From NCBI RefSeq assembly GCF_014595945.1, contig NZ_JABXWU010000001.1, positions 868,001 to 932,000 of the forward strand: 64,000 nucleotides of DNA, in the 5' to 3' direction. Below, one piece after another: positions 1 through 9,476 of this stretch. Both the position numbers and the translations under genes were made by a program. Within the stretch, counting starts at the first letter, position 1, and each line of letters begins with the position of its first letter. The notes under the pieces were generated by a model. That model saw nothing but the letters and a program-made list of their open reading frames with translations, ran no database searches and was not told where the DNA came from. The stretch comes from Alkalibacillus aidingensis (lineage in GTDB: Bacteria; Bacillota; Bacilli; Bacillales; Alkalibacillaceae).

Positions 1-1676
1 TCAACAGACCACGTATTGACCACATCTTCTTTCTCCAACCAGCCTTTCTTAGCTGCTTGGACACCCGTTTTCATATCAGATAGCATTTGATAGTTATGCG
101 CATCTGTATTAATCGCTACTTTTGCCCCTTTTTCTTTGGCGACTTGTAACCATTGCCATGCCAAATCCAAACGGTTAGGGTTAGCGTTTAACTCAATGAT
201 CGTTCCTGTTTCAATAGCGAGGTCGATGAACTCTTCGTAATCTATAGGGTAACCCTGTCTTCTTCCAATTAATCTGCCAGTTGGATGGGCGATCATATCT
301 ACATTAGGGTTGAACAACGCTTGTTTTAAACGATGCATGATCATGTCTTTTGATTGGTTGAAATTCGAATGAATTGAAGCAATAACAAAGTCCATTTCCT
401 GTAAAAATTCATCAGAGAAATCTAACTCACCATTAGGTAAAATGTCCATTTCAACACCTGAGAAAATCGTTATTTCAGGATATTTTTCATTCAGTGTTTG
501 TATAACTTCTCGCTGTTTTCTTAACCTCTCTTCATTTAACCCGTTGGCTACTTGCAGATATTTGGAGTGATCGGTAATCGCCATATAACGATAACCATAT
601 GAGATCGCTTTTGTCACCATCTCCTCAATCGATTGAGCACCATCACTCCAAGTTGTGTGCATGTGTAAATCTCCTTGAATATCTGCTAACTCAACTAGGT
701 TGGGTTGCTTCTCAAGACTAACTTCTTCTCCGGTTTCTCTTAGCTCTGGCGAGATGTAAGGTACACCTAGAAACTGAAAATACTCAACTTCCGTTTCAAA
801 CGTATGAAGTTGTCCTGTTTCGATATCTTCAACCCCATATTCGCTAATCTTATATCCTCGTTGTTTGGCTAATCGACGCATTTCAACGTTATGATCTTTT
901 GAGCCTGTAAAGTGATGTAAAGTCGTAATAAAAGCAGTCGGCTCGACTAATCGAAAATCAACTGATAAATCCCATTCACCACTTACGACAACTGTAACTT
1001 TTGTCGTACCTTTTGATACGACCTCTTTCACAATGGGTAGCTGCGTTAACTGTTCAGCTACTTCGTCTGGTCTATCGGTTGAAATAATGTAATCAAGGTC
1101 TTTAACGTCTTCTTTTAACCGTCTAAGACTACCAGCTATTGCATATTGCTCAATTGCTTCTATTTGTTGAAGAGACTGCTGGATGATCTCATTAACAGGT
1201 AAGACACTTGGTAAAGGTAAACGTTCCGGTCGGGTGCCCACTTCATCAATTGCCTTTAAGATTTTTTCAACAGACTTCTTTCCAAAACCACTTAATGCTT
1301 CAACTTGTCCGCTCTCACATGCTTTTCGTAGGGTAGCTTCATCCACTACTCCTAATTCATGATAAAGTTTAGCTAGTTTTCTTCCACCAAGGCCTTGAAC
1401 TTTTAATAGTGGAACAAGACCTTTAGGGACGTCTTCCATCAGTTGATTAAGTGTTTTAGTTTCACCATTTTTGATCAACTCTTCAATCACTGACTTTGTT
1501 CCCTTGCCGATTCCTTGTAGTTCACCGAAATCAGTTATTTCGCTTAATGAACGATCATCTCTTTCTAGAGCCTGAGCTGCTTTACGGTAAGCAGATATTT
1601 TGAAAGTATTCTCACCTTTTAGCTCAAGGTAAGTAGCAATCTGTTCAAGATGTTTAATCACTTGTTTTTTATCCAT
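1..1676 (-). CDS. polX: DNA polymerase/3'-5' exonuclease PolX (partial, C-terminus cut by window edge)
   Basis: Family X DNA polymerase fused to a PHP phosphoesterase domain, expected to act in base-excision and gap-filling repair. The frame is open from the ATG at 1676 to the left edge (558 codons). Visible features in order: N-terminal helix-hairpin-helix region with GIGKGTKS, a second hairpin with GFGKKSVEK, the nucleotidyltransferase signature AGSLRRLKEDVKDLDYI, then the PHP domain with the metal-binding stretch GDLHMHTTWSDG. The B. subtilis protein is about 570 aa as I recall, so only about ten residues are missing. The start follows GGTGG with a 6-nt spacer. cvpA and zapA lie just upstream on the same strand, as in B. 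subtilis. Confidence 0.95.
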   Translation of the reverse strand, partial: MDKKQVIKHLEQIATYLELKGENTFKISAYRKAAQALERDDRSLSEITDFGELQGIGKGTKSVIEELIKNGETKTLNQLMEDVPKGLVPLLKVQGLGGRKLAKLYHELGVVDEATLRKACESGQVEALSGFGKKSVEKILKAIDEVGTRPERLPLPSVLPVNEIIQQSLQQIEAIEQYAIAGSLRRLKEDVKDLDYIISTDRPDEVAEQLTQLPIVKEVVSKGTTKVTVVVSGEWDLSVDFRLVEPTAFITTLHHFTGSKDHNVEMRRLAKQRGYKISEYGVEDIETGQLHTFETEVEYFQFLGVPYISPELRETGEEVSLEKQPNLVELADIQGDLHMHTTWSDGAQSIEEMVTKAISYGYRYMAITDHSKYLQVANGLNEERLRKQREVIQTLNEKYPEITIFSGVEMDILPNGELDFSDEFLQEMDFVIASIHSNFNQSKDMIMHRLKQALFNPNVDMIAHPTGRLIGRRQGYPIDYEEFIDLAIETGTIIELNANPNRLDLAWQWLQVAKEKGAKVAINTDAHNYQMLSDMKTGVQAAKKGWLEKEDVVNTWSV

Positions 1677-1748
1677 TTGAAACCACCTTTTACATGACTT
1701 CATAAAAGAAAAGAGGTTAACCCCTACTTGAGTAACCCCCTTCAACAT

Positions 1749-2288
1749 TTAGTCTAAATAAGTAAACCACCAATCCTTTATTCGTTCAGAGAATATAGGT
1801 GTCTTCTCAATCATAAACGACGCAATTACCGAATTTTGAACGGTATCCTGTATAAATTCCACTGATATTAATGAGAATAAAAATAAGATAATGAAAATGA
1901 TAAAATACATTTCAATAAAGCCGATAATCGCACCTAAAAAATTATTTAAACTATTCAAGATTGGGATATTAGCAACAAAGTTTAGCATGTTAGCAATTAT
2001 TTGCATGATAATCTTAACAATGATAAAAATAATGATAAATGCCATGCCATTATAAAAGGCATCCGCAATACTAAACGTGTCCATTAATGACGCCCAAAAA
2101 TGTTCATCCGATAAATTAGGGTTTGGAATCCATAACTCAATAATTGCAGCCAAATCTTGATAATACAAGCGAGCAACGATTAACGCCACAATGAAACCTA
2201 CTAAATGCATTAGCTGTAGAATAAATCCCCGTTTTAAACCTAATAGAAAACCAAAAATAAGTAAGATTAATAGTATAATATCAAACAT
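1749..2288 (-). CDS. CvpA family membrane protein
   Basis: A 179-aa protein with four hydrophobic segments (roughly residues 3-18, 24-42, 80-105 and 115-142), matching the CvpA / colicin V production family (B. subtilis YshB position). The molecular function in Bacilli is not settled. The start abuts the zapA stop, so the two are probably translationally coupled, with the SD inside the end of zapA. It is followed by polX in the same direction, the conserved zapA-cvpA-polX order. Confidence 0.85.
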   Translation of the reverse strand: MFDIILLILLIFGFLLGLKRGFILQLMHLVGFIVALIVARLYYQDLAAIIELWIPNPNLSDEHFWASLMDTFSIADAFYNGMAFIIIFIIVKIIMQIIANMLNFVANIPILNSLNNFLGAIIGFIEMYFIIFIILFLFSLISVEFIQDTVQNSVIASFMIEKTPIFSERIKDWWFTYLD

Positions 2289-2290
2289 GA

Positions 2291-2554
2291 TTAATTACGA
2301 TCCTCTTTCCTCTCTTTTTGTAGTAGTGCATCATAATCTTGTTTCAGCTTTAAGTAATCATTCATCGTATTTAGAGCTGTTAAAACAGCCAATTGAGTTG
2401 TATCTAAGGAAGATTTGGCATACTGAATCTCATCCATTTTTTGATCAACGAGACTAGCTACCATCTTAATTTGTTCAGGTGATTCTTCTCCAACAACCGT
2501 ATATTTACGCTTATGTATTTCTACGGTAATTTTATTCTTTTCAGAATCTGACAT
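2291..2554 (-). CDS. zapA: Cell division protein ZapA
   Basis: An 87-aa FtsZ-associated protein that promotes Z-ring bundling. The N-terminal region (KITVEIHKRKYTVVGEESPE) is the conserved beta-hairpin, followed by a helical coiled coil rich in Q, L and K. A TTG one codon upstream is also open, but GGAGG lies 7 nt before the ATG at 2554, so that ATG is chosen. It heads the zapA-cvpA-polX cluster and is divergent from rnhC across the 52-bp repeat region. Confidence 0.9.
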   Translation of the reverse strand: MSDSEKNKITVEIHKRKYTVVGEESPEQIKMVASLVDQKMDEIQYAKSSLDTTQLAVLTALNTMNDYLKLKQDYDALLQKERKEDRN

Positions 2555-2682
2555 CAAGGGGCCTCCTCACCGTTATTCTAAACCATATAGTAACACGTTT
2601 TTAGCTATTTAGGAAAGTATCGGACTAAAGGTGCGACTTATTTAATCACATGATATACTTAAGGCAAAATACCATTTCAGCT

Positions 2683-2890
2683 CTCTACACTAAAATGAAT
2701 GCCCATGATGTGAAAAAACGTATAGAAAAAACGTCTCTATATTAAAATGGATACTCATCACGTCAAAAATAGTTTAGAGAGGACTTCTCTACACCAAAAT
2801 TAGTCCAACCCACTAAAAAACCTGCTGAGATAGATGTTCTCATCACGAAAATAAACATTGAGAATACGAAAAAACGTTTAGAAGGAGTTT
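2683..2890 (+). repeat. Four degenerate 52-bp tandem repeats forming the rnhC leader
   Basis: Four consecutive units of exactly 52 bp: 2683-2734, 2735-2786, 2787-2838 and 2839-2890. Each opens with CTC(T/A)-(C/T)A-AAAAT and most end in a (G/T)TTAGA(A/G)-GG-like purine block. Units 1 and 2 agree at 37 of 52 positions by hand alignment. Unit 4 ends with the rnhC SD (AGAAGGAG), and the ATG follows 3 bases later. The repeat fills most of the zapA-rnhC intergenic gap, so that gap is repeat plus presumed promoters rather than a missed gene. Confidence 0.8.
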
Positions 2891-2893
2891 ATA

Positions 2894-3805
2894 ATGTCAC
2901 AAACAGTTATTAAAGTGGATCAATCCACTTTAAAGAAAATGGAACAAAGCTATCAGCCCTATCAACTTAATAAACAACCACCTTATACCGTTTTTGTCGC
3001 TAAACATAACGGTTGTACAATTACTGCATACCAATCTGGAAAAGTCATGTTTCAAGGTGATCGTCACAGTGAAGAAGCAGGACAATGGGACAAAAATTTA
3101 AAATCGAGTTCTAATGAAACATCAAACCGTTCAAAACAATTGCCCGAAGTTTTAAATCAAGATCACATCGGTTCTGATGAAGCAGGTACTGGTGATTATT
3201 TCGGCCCTATCACGGTTGGTGCAGTTTACGCTACAGCTAAGCAACAAGAATTATTGCGTGAGTTAGGGGTTAAGGATTCTAAAAGTATGAATGACGATAC
3301 GATCACTCGTATTGTTAAAGATATCGTCAAGACAGATATCACTTATAGCACAGTGACTTTACATAATGAGAAGTACAACCAGTTAAAAAAGCAAAATTGG
3401 TCACAGGTGCAAATGAAGGCTTGGATGCATCACCACGCCATTCAGCATGTATTTAATAAGTTAGATCATGTATCACCAAGTGGAATCGTAATTGACCAAT
3501 TTTGTCAGCCTGAAGTTTATTACAACAAAGTCAGAGCAACAAAAGCTAAGCCACACGAAAATATTACTTTCCTTACAAAAGCAGAAAGCAAATCCACCTG
3601 TGTGGCTGCAGCGTCTATGCTGGCACGTTATCGCTTTGTCAAAGAAATGGATCAACTATCTAAAAAAGTTGGATTCAGCTTACAAAAAGGTGCCTCACCA
3701 AAAGTCGACCAACAGATTAAACGAATTATCAACTCAAAAGGAGAAGCATTTTTAAATCAAATTGGTAAAGTTCATTTTGCCAATACAAAGAAAGCAAAAA
3801 GCTGA
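2894..3805 (+). CDS. rnhC: Ribonuclease HIII
   Basis: A 303-aa RNase HIII that removes RNA from RNA/DNA hybrids. The N-terminal ~80 residues resemble the TBP-like substrate-binding extension typical of RnhC. The catalytic domain begins with the hallmark GSDEAGTGDYFGP (first Asp-Glu of the DEDD set, about residues 93-105), followed by GVKDSKSM and the IDQF aspartate. AGAAGGAG sits 7 nt before the ATG. Its position between zapA and pheT, pointing away from zapA, matches B. subtilis. A bidirectional terminator follows. Confidence 0.95.
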   Translation: MSQTVIKVDQSTLKKMEQSYQPYQLNKQPPYTVFVAKHNGCTITAYQSGKVMFQGDRHSEEAGQWDKNLKSSSNETSNRSKQLPEVLNQDHIGSDEAGTGDYFGPITVGAVYATAKQQELLRELGVKDSKSMNDDTITRIVKDIVKTDITYSTVTLHNEKYNQLKKQNWSQVQMKAWMHHHAIQHVFNKLDHVSPSGIVIDQFCQPEVYYNKVRATKAKPHENITFLTKAESKSTCVAAASMLARYRFVKEMDQLSKKVGFSLQKGASPKVDQQIKRIINSKGEAFLNQIGKVHFANTKKAKS

Positions 3806-3848
3806 GTTAAAAGGGAGTGTTGAGATCTCCCTTAAACTCAGCTTTTAT
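3796..3848. terminator. Bidirectional terminator between rnhC and pheT
   Basis: AAAAGCTGAGTT and AAGGGAG pair with CTCCCTT and AACTCAGCTTTT around a short loop. The A and T runs on both sides suit convergent rnhC (+) and pheT (-). Confidence 0.85.
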
Positions 3849-6278
3849 TTATCCTCTTAAAACTGCTTGATACTGTTGTTCTAAATAACTAACAATACTC
3901 TTTCTCGCTTCTTCAATTTCCTCATCTTTTAATGTACGCTCGTTGTTTTGGAAAATTAAGTTGAATGCAATCGATTTTTTACCTTCTTCCATATGCTCAC
4001 CTTCATAAACATCAAAAACACGTACCGACTTTAGATGTGGTTGACCTTGTTCCATGATCGCTTCTTCAAGCACTCTTGCTGGAAGATCTTGGCTCACCAC
4101 AAAGGCTAAGTCTTGAGCAATCGCAGGATATTTTGTGATAGGTTCATATACATCACGTTCGTCCATCGCACCAAGAATGGTTTCTAAATCCAAATCAAAC
4201 ACATAAGTTTCTTGAATGTCATATTGCTTTTGCGTCATTGGATGTAGTTGCCCCACATAACCAACAACACTTCCTGATAACTTTATGACAGCTGTACGTC
4301 CTGGGTGTAAGGATTCTAAGTTAGCTTGTTCAAACTCAACATCATTAAGTTTAAGGTAATCAAACAAGCCTTCTAAAATGCCTTTAATGACAAAGAAATC
4401 TACAGGTTTTTTGACTCCTTGCCAAGGGTGATTTTCCCAAAGACCTGTAATGGCTGCAGATGCACGAAGACGTTCTGTTGGTTGCGTTCCTTCGCCTTCT
4501 GTTTGTGTATAAATGGACCCAACCTCGTATAGACCGACATTGTACTGATTACGAGCAACATTATACTGAAGGCTAGAAATGAGTTCAGGAACAGCACTTA
4601 GCCTCAAGTGACTATGCAAGTCACTCATTGGCATTGCTAAGCGAACTGGCTTGACATTTAACACTTCAACTTCGGGGCTAACTAATTGATTAGCCTTATC
4701 TTCAGTTGTTAAAGAGTAAGTTACTGACTCATAAAGACCTGAAGACTGAAGATAACCGTGTACGGCACGTAAATGTTTTTGACGTTTCGTTAATCCACCT
4801 TGATTCATCACACCAGTTGGTAATGTAAATGGAATATTGTCGTATCCGTACAGTCGCGCAATTTCCTCTACCATATCCTCTTTAATCTTTAAATCACGAC
4901 GGCGTGGTGGGACCGTTACAGAAATATCTTCACCATTCACTTCATAATCAAAACGCAAACGTTCAATAATAGATGTCATATTCTCTAATGAAATATTCGC
5001 CCCAATTCTCTCAGCCATTTCTACCTGATTAAATGTAATGACATCATTTGTCCACTCTGTTGAACCAGCCTCTACGATCGAACCTAAAACTTGACCTTCT
5101 CCTAGTTCAGCGAGTAGTTGCGCCGCGCGAGTAGCAGCTTCTTTTACACGAGTGATATCGAGCCCTTTTTCATATCGGATGCTCGCTTCACTACGAATGC
5201 CATGGTATTTAGACGATTGGCGTACGGTTTGTGGTTCAAAATAAGCAGCCTCTAGAAGCACGGTTGACGTATCCTCTTGTACCTCCGAATGCTCTCCACC
5301 CATGACACCTGCAATGGCATGAGCTTCAGACCCATTTGTGATGACTAGCTGATCAGCTGTTAACGTGCGTTCTTCACCATCCAACGTTTTGATTGTTTCA
5401 CCGTCTTTCGCTAAGCGAGTAACGACTTTATTTGATTGAAATCGCTCATAATCGAATGCGTGTAATGGTTGACCATACTCAAGTAATACGTAGTTAGTCA
5501 CATCAACCACGTTATTAATTGGGCGAATGCCCGCACTAATCAAGCGATTTTGTAACCAAAGTGGGGACGGTTTTACCTGTAGATCTTTAATAATCCACGC
5601 ACCATAATAAGGATTAGCCTGTTCGTCTTCAATTTCAACTGAAATATAATCACTAGATTGTTCATCTGCTGTCGTTAAATTTAATTCAGGTGTTTTCATT
5701 TCCTGATTATAGATTGCAGCAACCTCATAACCTACACCAATCATGCTTAAACAGTCAGCACGGTTTGGAGTTAAGTCAAATTCAATAATATGATCATTTA
5801 AATTCAGTAATGGTGCTGCTAATTGACCAGCTTTAACTTCTTCTTCAATAACGTAAATGCCATCTTTGTATTTTTCGTCGATATACTTCTCATCAATACC
5901 GAGTTCTTGAAGCGAACAAATCATCCCTTCAGAAGCTTCACCACGTAGTTTAGCTTTCTTTATTTTAAACCCACCTGGCAAAACTGCTCCAGGTCTAGCC
6001 ACAACAACGTACTGACCTTCTGTAACGTTTGTGGCACCACAAACGATTTGGGCAATCTCTCCATTACCAACATCGACCTGACATAGGTTTAGTTTATCAG
6101 CGTTAGGGTGTTGAACACATTCTTTTACATATCCAACAACTAAATGTTCACTATCAACTAATGGTGGGATCACTTGCTCAACTTCCACACCTGTTTTAGT
6201 AATATCTTCGGCTAGTTGATTCACCGATACATGGTCCAAATTGACATATTGCTTTAACCAATTGGTTGATACTAACAT
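3849..6278 (-). CDS. pheT: Phenylalanine-tRNA ligase beta subunit
   Basis: The 809-aa beta chain of the alpha2-beta2 PheRS. It has the N-terminal tRNA-binding EMAP-like domain (about residues 40-150), B3/B4 editing-type core (ISAGIRPINNVVDVTNYVLL, HAFDYE), B5 domain (MVEEIARLYGYDNIPFTLP) and C-terminal ferredoxin-like anticodon-binding domain (KYPAIAQDLAFVV). Length is close to the roughly 804 aa of B. subtilis. It starts 16 nt after pheS and is co-transcribed with it under T-box control. Confidence 0.98.
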   Translation of the reverse strand: MLVSTNWLKQYVNLDHVSVNQLAEDITKTGVEVEQVIPPLVDSEHLVVGYVKECVQHPNADKLNLCQVDVGNGEIAQIVCGATNVTEGQYVVVARPGAVLPGGFKIKKAKLRGEASEGMICSLQELGIDEKYIDEKYKDGIYVIEEEVKAGQLAAPLLNLNDHIIEFDLTPNRADCLSMIGVGYEVAAIYNQEMKTPELNLTTADEQSSDYISVEIEDEQANPYYGAWIIKDLQVKPSPLWLQNRLISAGIRPINNVVDVTNYVLLEYGQPLHAFDYERFQSNKVVTRLAKDGETIKTLDGEERTLTADQLVITNGSEAHAIAGVMGGEHSEVQEDTSTVLLEAAYFEPQTVRQSSKYHGIRSEASIRYEKGLDITRVKEAATRAAQLLAELGEGQVLGSIVEAGSTEWTNDVITFNQVEMAERIGANISLENMTSIIERLRFDYEVNGEDISVTVPPRRRDLKIKEDMVEEIARLYGYDNIPFTLPTGVMNQGGLTKRQKHLRAVHGYLQSSGLYESVTYSLTTEDKANQLVSPEVEVLNVKPVRLAMPMSDLHSHLRLSAVPELISSLQYNVARNQYNVGLYEVGSIYTQTEGEGTQPTERLRASAAITGLWENHPWQGVKKPVDFFVIKGILEGLFDYLKLNDVEFEQANLESLHPGRTAVIKLSGSVVGYVGQLHPMTQKQYDIQETYVFDLDLETILGAMDERDVYEPITKYPAIAQDLAFVVSQDLPARVLEEAIMEQGQPHLKSVRVFDVYEGEHMEEGKKSIAFNLIFQNNERTLKDEEIEEARKSIVSYLEQQYQAVLRG

Positions 6279-6293
6279 CTCTTTTCTCCTCCT

Positions 6294-7328
6294 TTACACA
6301 CGGTGAAATTGTTTTAAGAAACGGACATCGTTTGTATAGAAATGACGGATATCTTCAATGCCATACTTAAGCATTGCAATTCTTTCAGGCCCCATACCAA
6401 AGGCAAAACCTGAATATTTATTGGAATCAAAGCCTGCCATTTCAAGAACATTTGGATGAACAAGACCTGCACCTAGTATTTCGATCCACCCTGTTTTCTT
6501 ACAAACAGAACAACCGTCTCCCCCACATACTTTACAAGAAATATCCATTTCAACGGATGGCTCTGTAAATGGGAAGAAGCTTGGGCGTAAGCGAATTTCA
6601 CGGTCTTCACCAAATAAATGCTTAGCCAGAACATTAAGCGTTCCTTTTAAATCACTCATGCGAATATTTTCATCGACATAAAGCCCTTCGATTTGTGTGA
6701 ATTGGTGTGAGTGGGTCGCATCATCCGTATCACGGCGATACACCTTACCCGGACAAATAATTTTAACGGGACCTTTACCTTCGTGTTTGTTCATGGTTCG
6801 GGCTTGAACCGGTGAAGTATGCGTACGCATTAATAACTCTTCAGTAATGTAAAAAGAGTCTTGCATATCTCGAGCCGGGTGTCCTTTTGGTAAGTTTAAG
6901 GCTTCAAAGTTGTAATAGTCTGTCTCCACCTCAGGACCTTCTGCAACCTGATAACCCATACTGGTAAATAAATCTTCAATGTCTCTGATGACACTCATTA
7001 GTAAATGAGAGCCACCAATTTGAGATGGCTTACCTGGTAAAGTGACATCCACTGCTTCTTCTTGAAGCTGTTTTTCGATTGCCTGTTTTTCTAATGTTTG
7101 TTGTTTTGTCTCTATGGCTTCTGTGATCTCATCTCTTACTTCATTGGCTAATTGGCCAACAACTGGGCGTTCTTCTTTTGATAACTTACCCATTCCTTTA
7201 AGAACATCTGTAATTTGTCCTTTTTTACCTAAGTAATAAACTTTTACATCTTGTAACGCTCTTTGATCAGAAGCTGAATTAACTTGATCTAATGCTTCTT
7301 GTTTTAACGTTTGTAATCGTTCCTTCAC
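6294..7328 (-). CDS. pheS: Phenylalanine-tRNA ligase alpha subunit
   Basis: The 344-aa catalytic alpha chain of PheRS. It shows an N-terminal coiled coil (about 1-90) and class II motifs: motif 1 region [11 protein letters not shown], motif 2 around [20 protein letters not shown] and motif 3 [15 protein letters not shown] Cys-rich insertion ([17 protein letters not shown]) is typical of bacterial PheS. The start is GTG, with GGAGG 8 nt upstream. Expression should respond to uncharged tRNA-Phe through the T-box leader. Confidence 0.98.
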   Translation of the reverse strand: MKERLQTLKQEALDQVNSASDQRALQDVKVYYLGKKGQITDVLKGMGKLSKEERPVVGQLANEVRDEITEAIETKQQTLEKQAIEKQLQEEAVDVTLPGKPSQIGGSHLLMSVIRDIEDLFTSMGYQVAEGPEVETDYYNFEALNLPKGHPARDMQDSFYITEELLMRTHTSPVQARTMNKHEGKGPVKIICPGKVYRRDTDDATHSHQFTQIEGLYVDENIRMSDLKGTLNVLAKHLFGEDREIRLRPSFFPFTEPSVEMDISCKVCGGDGCSVCKKTGWIEILGAGLVHPNVLEMAGFDSNKYSGFAFGMGPERIAMLKYGIEDIRHFYTNDVRFLKQFHRV

Positions 7329-7379
7329 GTCTAGCTCCTCCTTTTTTAGGCAAATGGTGTTGTTAAATTACCGATTTAT

Positions 7380-7730
7380 AAAGATTTTTTTAACAAACCA
7401 AAGCATATAAAAAACTCGCCCCCTAAAAATAAGGGACGAGTTGTATTCCGTGTTACCACCCTCGTTGGTATATTAATGATATATACCCACTTCATTCATG
7501 TTAACGGATTCGCTCCGGGTCACCTTTACTTATGATCCATAAGGTCCAAGCGCCAGCTCCTGAGTGAAATTCATCTTTTCGTTCGCTTGAAGTATTTTCA
7601 GTCCAAGACACTTCATCCCTGTAAACGAATTACCCGAAAGATTACTGAACTCATTCATTGCTTTTTATATTCACTTCTTCTAAACAAATATTATAGAGAA
7701 AAATGTTGGATTAATCAAGTCGTATATTTA
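7380..7730 (-). promoter_or_regulatory. T-box leader of pheST (Phe, specifier TTC)
   Basis: On the minus strand the T-box element AGGGTGGTAACACGG lies at 7462-7448. After it comes a terminator hairpin (AACTCGTCCC / GGGGGCGAGTT plus T run, about 7443-7405). TGG is followed by T, which pairs with discriminator A73 of tRNA-Phe. In stem I the likely specifier is TTC at 7568-7566, followed by A. The region holds no gene; ORFs read across it are by-products of the RNA structure. The 5' end is approximate. Confidence 0.9.
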
Positions 7731-7739
7731 GAGACCTTT

Positions 7740-8300
7740 CTATTCTACGACACCGAAATGAGTAAATGGATAAAATCTAAATTTAGCTTCACCAATAACA
7801 AGGTCTTCACTTATAAATCCAAAGTCTCGACTATCTCGGCTTCTCATACGATTATCTCCTAATACAAAATAATGACCTTCAGGTACAACAGATCGTTCCG
7901 TTAGATCCTCTAGCGTAAAATCATTCGTTATTTTCTCCGGGGTTTCCCCATCAACTTCTTTATTGACATAAGATTCATTATAAACTTCGTCATTAACAAT
8001 TAAGACATCATCACGCATTTCGACCGTGTCTCCAGGTAAACCAATAATTCTTTTTATGTATTGCTCATCATCGTGATCTGGTGAGTCAAAAACGAGTAAA
8101 TCAAATCTTTCTAACGGAGTTATTTTGGTAACGACAAGTTTATTGTTCTGCTCAAGAGTTGGGAACATGGATTCACCTTGGACAGAAACGGGTGTCATAA
8201 GGAAATAACGACAGACAAGAACAACAACAATTGCTATAGCAATCGTTTTGCCCCAAGAAATGACTTCTTTTATAATTATTTGTTTCTTTTTCTCCTCCAA
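7740..8300 (-). CDS. Type I signal peptidase
   Basis: A 186-aa membrane protease that removes signal peptides from exported proteins. One N-terminal TM helix (about residues 16-33) is followed by the catalytic Ser44 in GESMFPTL and the general-base Lys83 in YIKRIIGLPGD. The C-terminal GDNRMRSRDSRDFG box completes the Ser/Lys family signature. The start appears to be TTG, with GGGGAG about 10 nt upstream. It resembles the Bacillus SipS/SipT/SipV group; which paralogue cannot be said. Sitting between the pheS leader and ysgA is not the B. subtilis arrangement. Confidence 0.95.
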   Translation of the reverse strand: MEEKKKQIIIKEVISWGKTIAIAIVVVLVCRYFLMTPVSVQGESMFPTLEQNNKLVVTKITPLERFDLLVFDSPDHDDEQYIKRIIGLPGDTVEMRDDVLIVNDEVYNESYVNKEVDGETPEKITNDFTLEDLTERSVVPEGHYFVLGDNRMRSRDSRDFGFISEDLVIGEAKFRFYPFTHFGVVE

Positions 8301-8377
8301 ATGGTTATTTCTCCCCTCTAAGTAAGGTTCAATCGAATTCTCTATCCATCAATATATTCAACCATCGAGCCAAAACA

Positions 8378-9124
8378 TTAATTAAAACTAAAATGATACA
8401 ACACGATACTTGTTGCAATCCCAACATTAAGGGATTCGCTTGCTTTGGCAATAGGAATATACAGGGTCTCATCTACTTGTTCAAGAACTTTCGGTTGAAC
8501 ACCATCCCCTTCATTACCAACAATAACAGCAAACTTCTCAAGTGGGGTGACATTAGGTAAAGCTTGAGCTGATTGATCTAGTGCTGTTCCATATATTTTT
8601 ATGTTCTTAGCCTGACAATGATGAATCCAGTCATTTAAATCAGCTCTTACAACAGGGAGATGGAAAAAAGCTCCTTGAGTAGAACGAATCACTTTATCAT
8701 TAAACAAATCAACCGTTCCCTTTCCTAAAACAACTACATCAACTCCGAAGGCCAGTGCACTACGTATAATGGTACCAACATTTCCAGGGTCCTGAACTTG
8801 ATCTATCAACAATAAACGGTTGAAATCTTGATTGTGCTCTATTTCATGCTGTTGAACGACAGCGATAACACCCTGAGATGCTTCGGTTTGAGCAATTTCG
8901 TCCAAGACATTTTCGCTAACCAATTGGATTTTTTCAGATTCCCATTCACTTGGATAATCAACTTGATTCGATATGATCAACTCCTGAATTTGCCAATCAC
9001 TATGGATGGCTTCTTCAACTAAATGCCAGCCTTCGACTAAAAAGCACTGTTCTTCTTCCCGGTATTTCTTCTTATGTAATTTCTTCCAGTATTTCACGCG
9101 AGGATTTTGTTTGGATTCGATCAT
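8378..9124 (-). CDS. ysgA: TrmH/SpoU family RNA 2'-O-methyltransferase (YsgA-like)
   Basis: A 248-aa SPOUT methyltransferase. The N-terminal ~90 residues form the small substrate-binding domain (QNPRVKYWKKL start). The C-terminal knot carries motif 1 (DQVQDPGNVGTIIRSALAFG), motif 2 (AVIVGNEGDGVQP) and motif 3 (ESLNVGIATSIVLYHF). The target, rRNA or tRNA, cannot be read from sequence. Its place between pheS and sspI matches ysgA of B. subtilis. The ATG is preceded by GGAGT. Confidence 0.92.
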   Translation of the reverse strand: MIESKQNPRVKYWKKLHKKKYREEEQCFLVEGWHLVEEAIHSDWQIQELIISNQVDYPSEWESEKIQLVSENVLDEIAQTEASQGVIAVVQQHEIEHNQDFNRLLLIDQVQDPGNVGTIIRSALAFGVDVVVLGKGTVDLFNDKVIRSTQGAFFHLPVVRADLNDWIHHCQAKNIKIYGTALDQSAQALPNVTPLEKFAVIVGNEGDGVQPKVLEQVDETLYIPIAKASESLNVGIATSIVLYHFSFN

Positions 9125-9217
9125 TTTATTATTACTCCTAATCGTTTTTTATCTATCATACATAGTTATGTACACTCTGGTCAAACTATAGCCAAAAGTG
9201 AGAATTGAGGTGTTCAA

Positions 9218-9430
9218 ATGGATTTAAATTTACGTCATGCTATTAAAAGTAATATTGCTGGAAATAATGAAGAACAGCTTGAAGCTACAATAGTGGATGC
9301 TATTGAAAGTGGTGAAGAGAAGATGCTTCCAGGTCTTGGTGTGTTATTTGAAATATTTTGGGAACATGCATCTGAAGAAGAGAAAAACACCGTATTAACT
9401 ACATTAGAATCCGAAGTAAGTAAGCTGTAA
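9218..9430 (+). CDS. sspI: Small acid-soluble spore protein I
   Basis: A 70-aa minor SASP expected in the forespore. The sequence matches the SspI family throughout (start [17 protein letters not shown], core [16 protein letters not shown]). It is divergent from ysgA, as in B. subtilis. The SD is GAGGTG, 6 nt before the ATG. Forespore sigma-G-type control is expected from the family; I did not confirm its -35/-10. Confidence 0.95.
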   Translation: MDLNLRHAIKSNIAGNNEEQLEATIVDAIESGEEKMLPGLGVLFEIFWEHASEEEKNTVLTTLESEVSKL

Positions 9431-9436
9431 TTACAG

Positions 9437-9475
9437 TTAAACACCACTTCGCTATAATGCGAAGTGGTGTTTTTA
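9437..9475 (+). terminator. Terminator after sspI
   Basis: The hairpin AAACACCACTTCGC-tataat-GCGAAGTGGTGTTT is followed by T residues. It lies between convergent sspI and the M42 peptidase gene and may serve both. Confidence 0.85.
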
Positions 9476-9476
9476 A

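Noticed and set aside
7587-7862. 91-codon plus-strand ORF across the pheS T-box and end of the signal peptidase gene
   Set aside because: Overlaps a clear T-box RNA and an opposite-strand gene; no SD.
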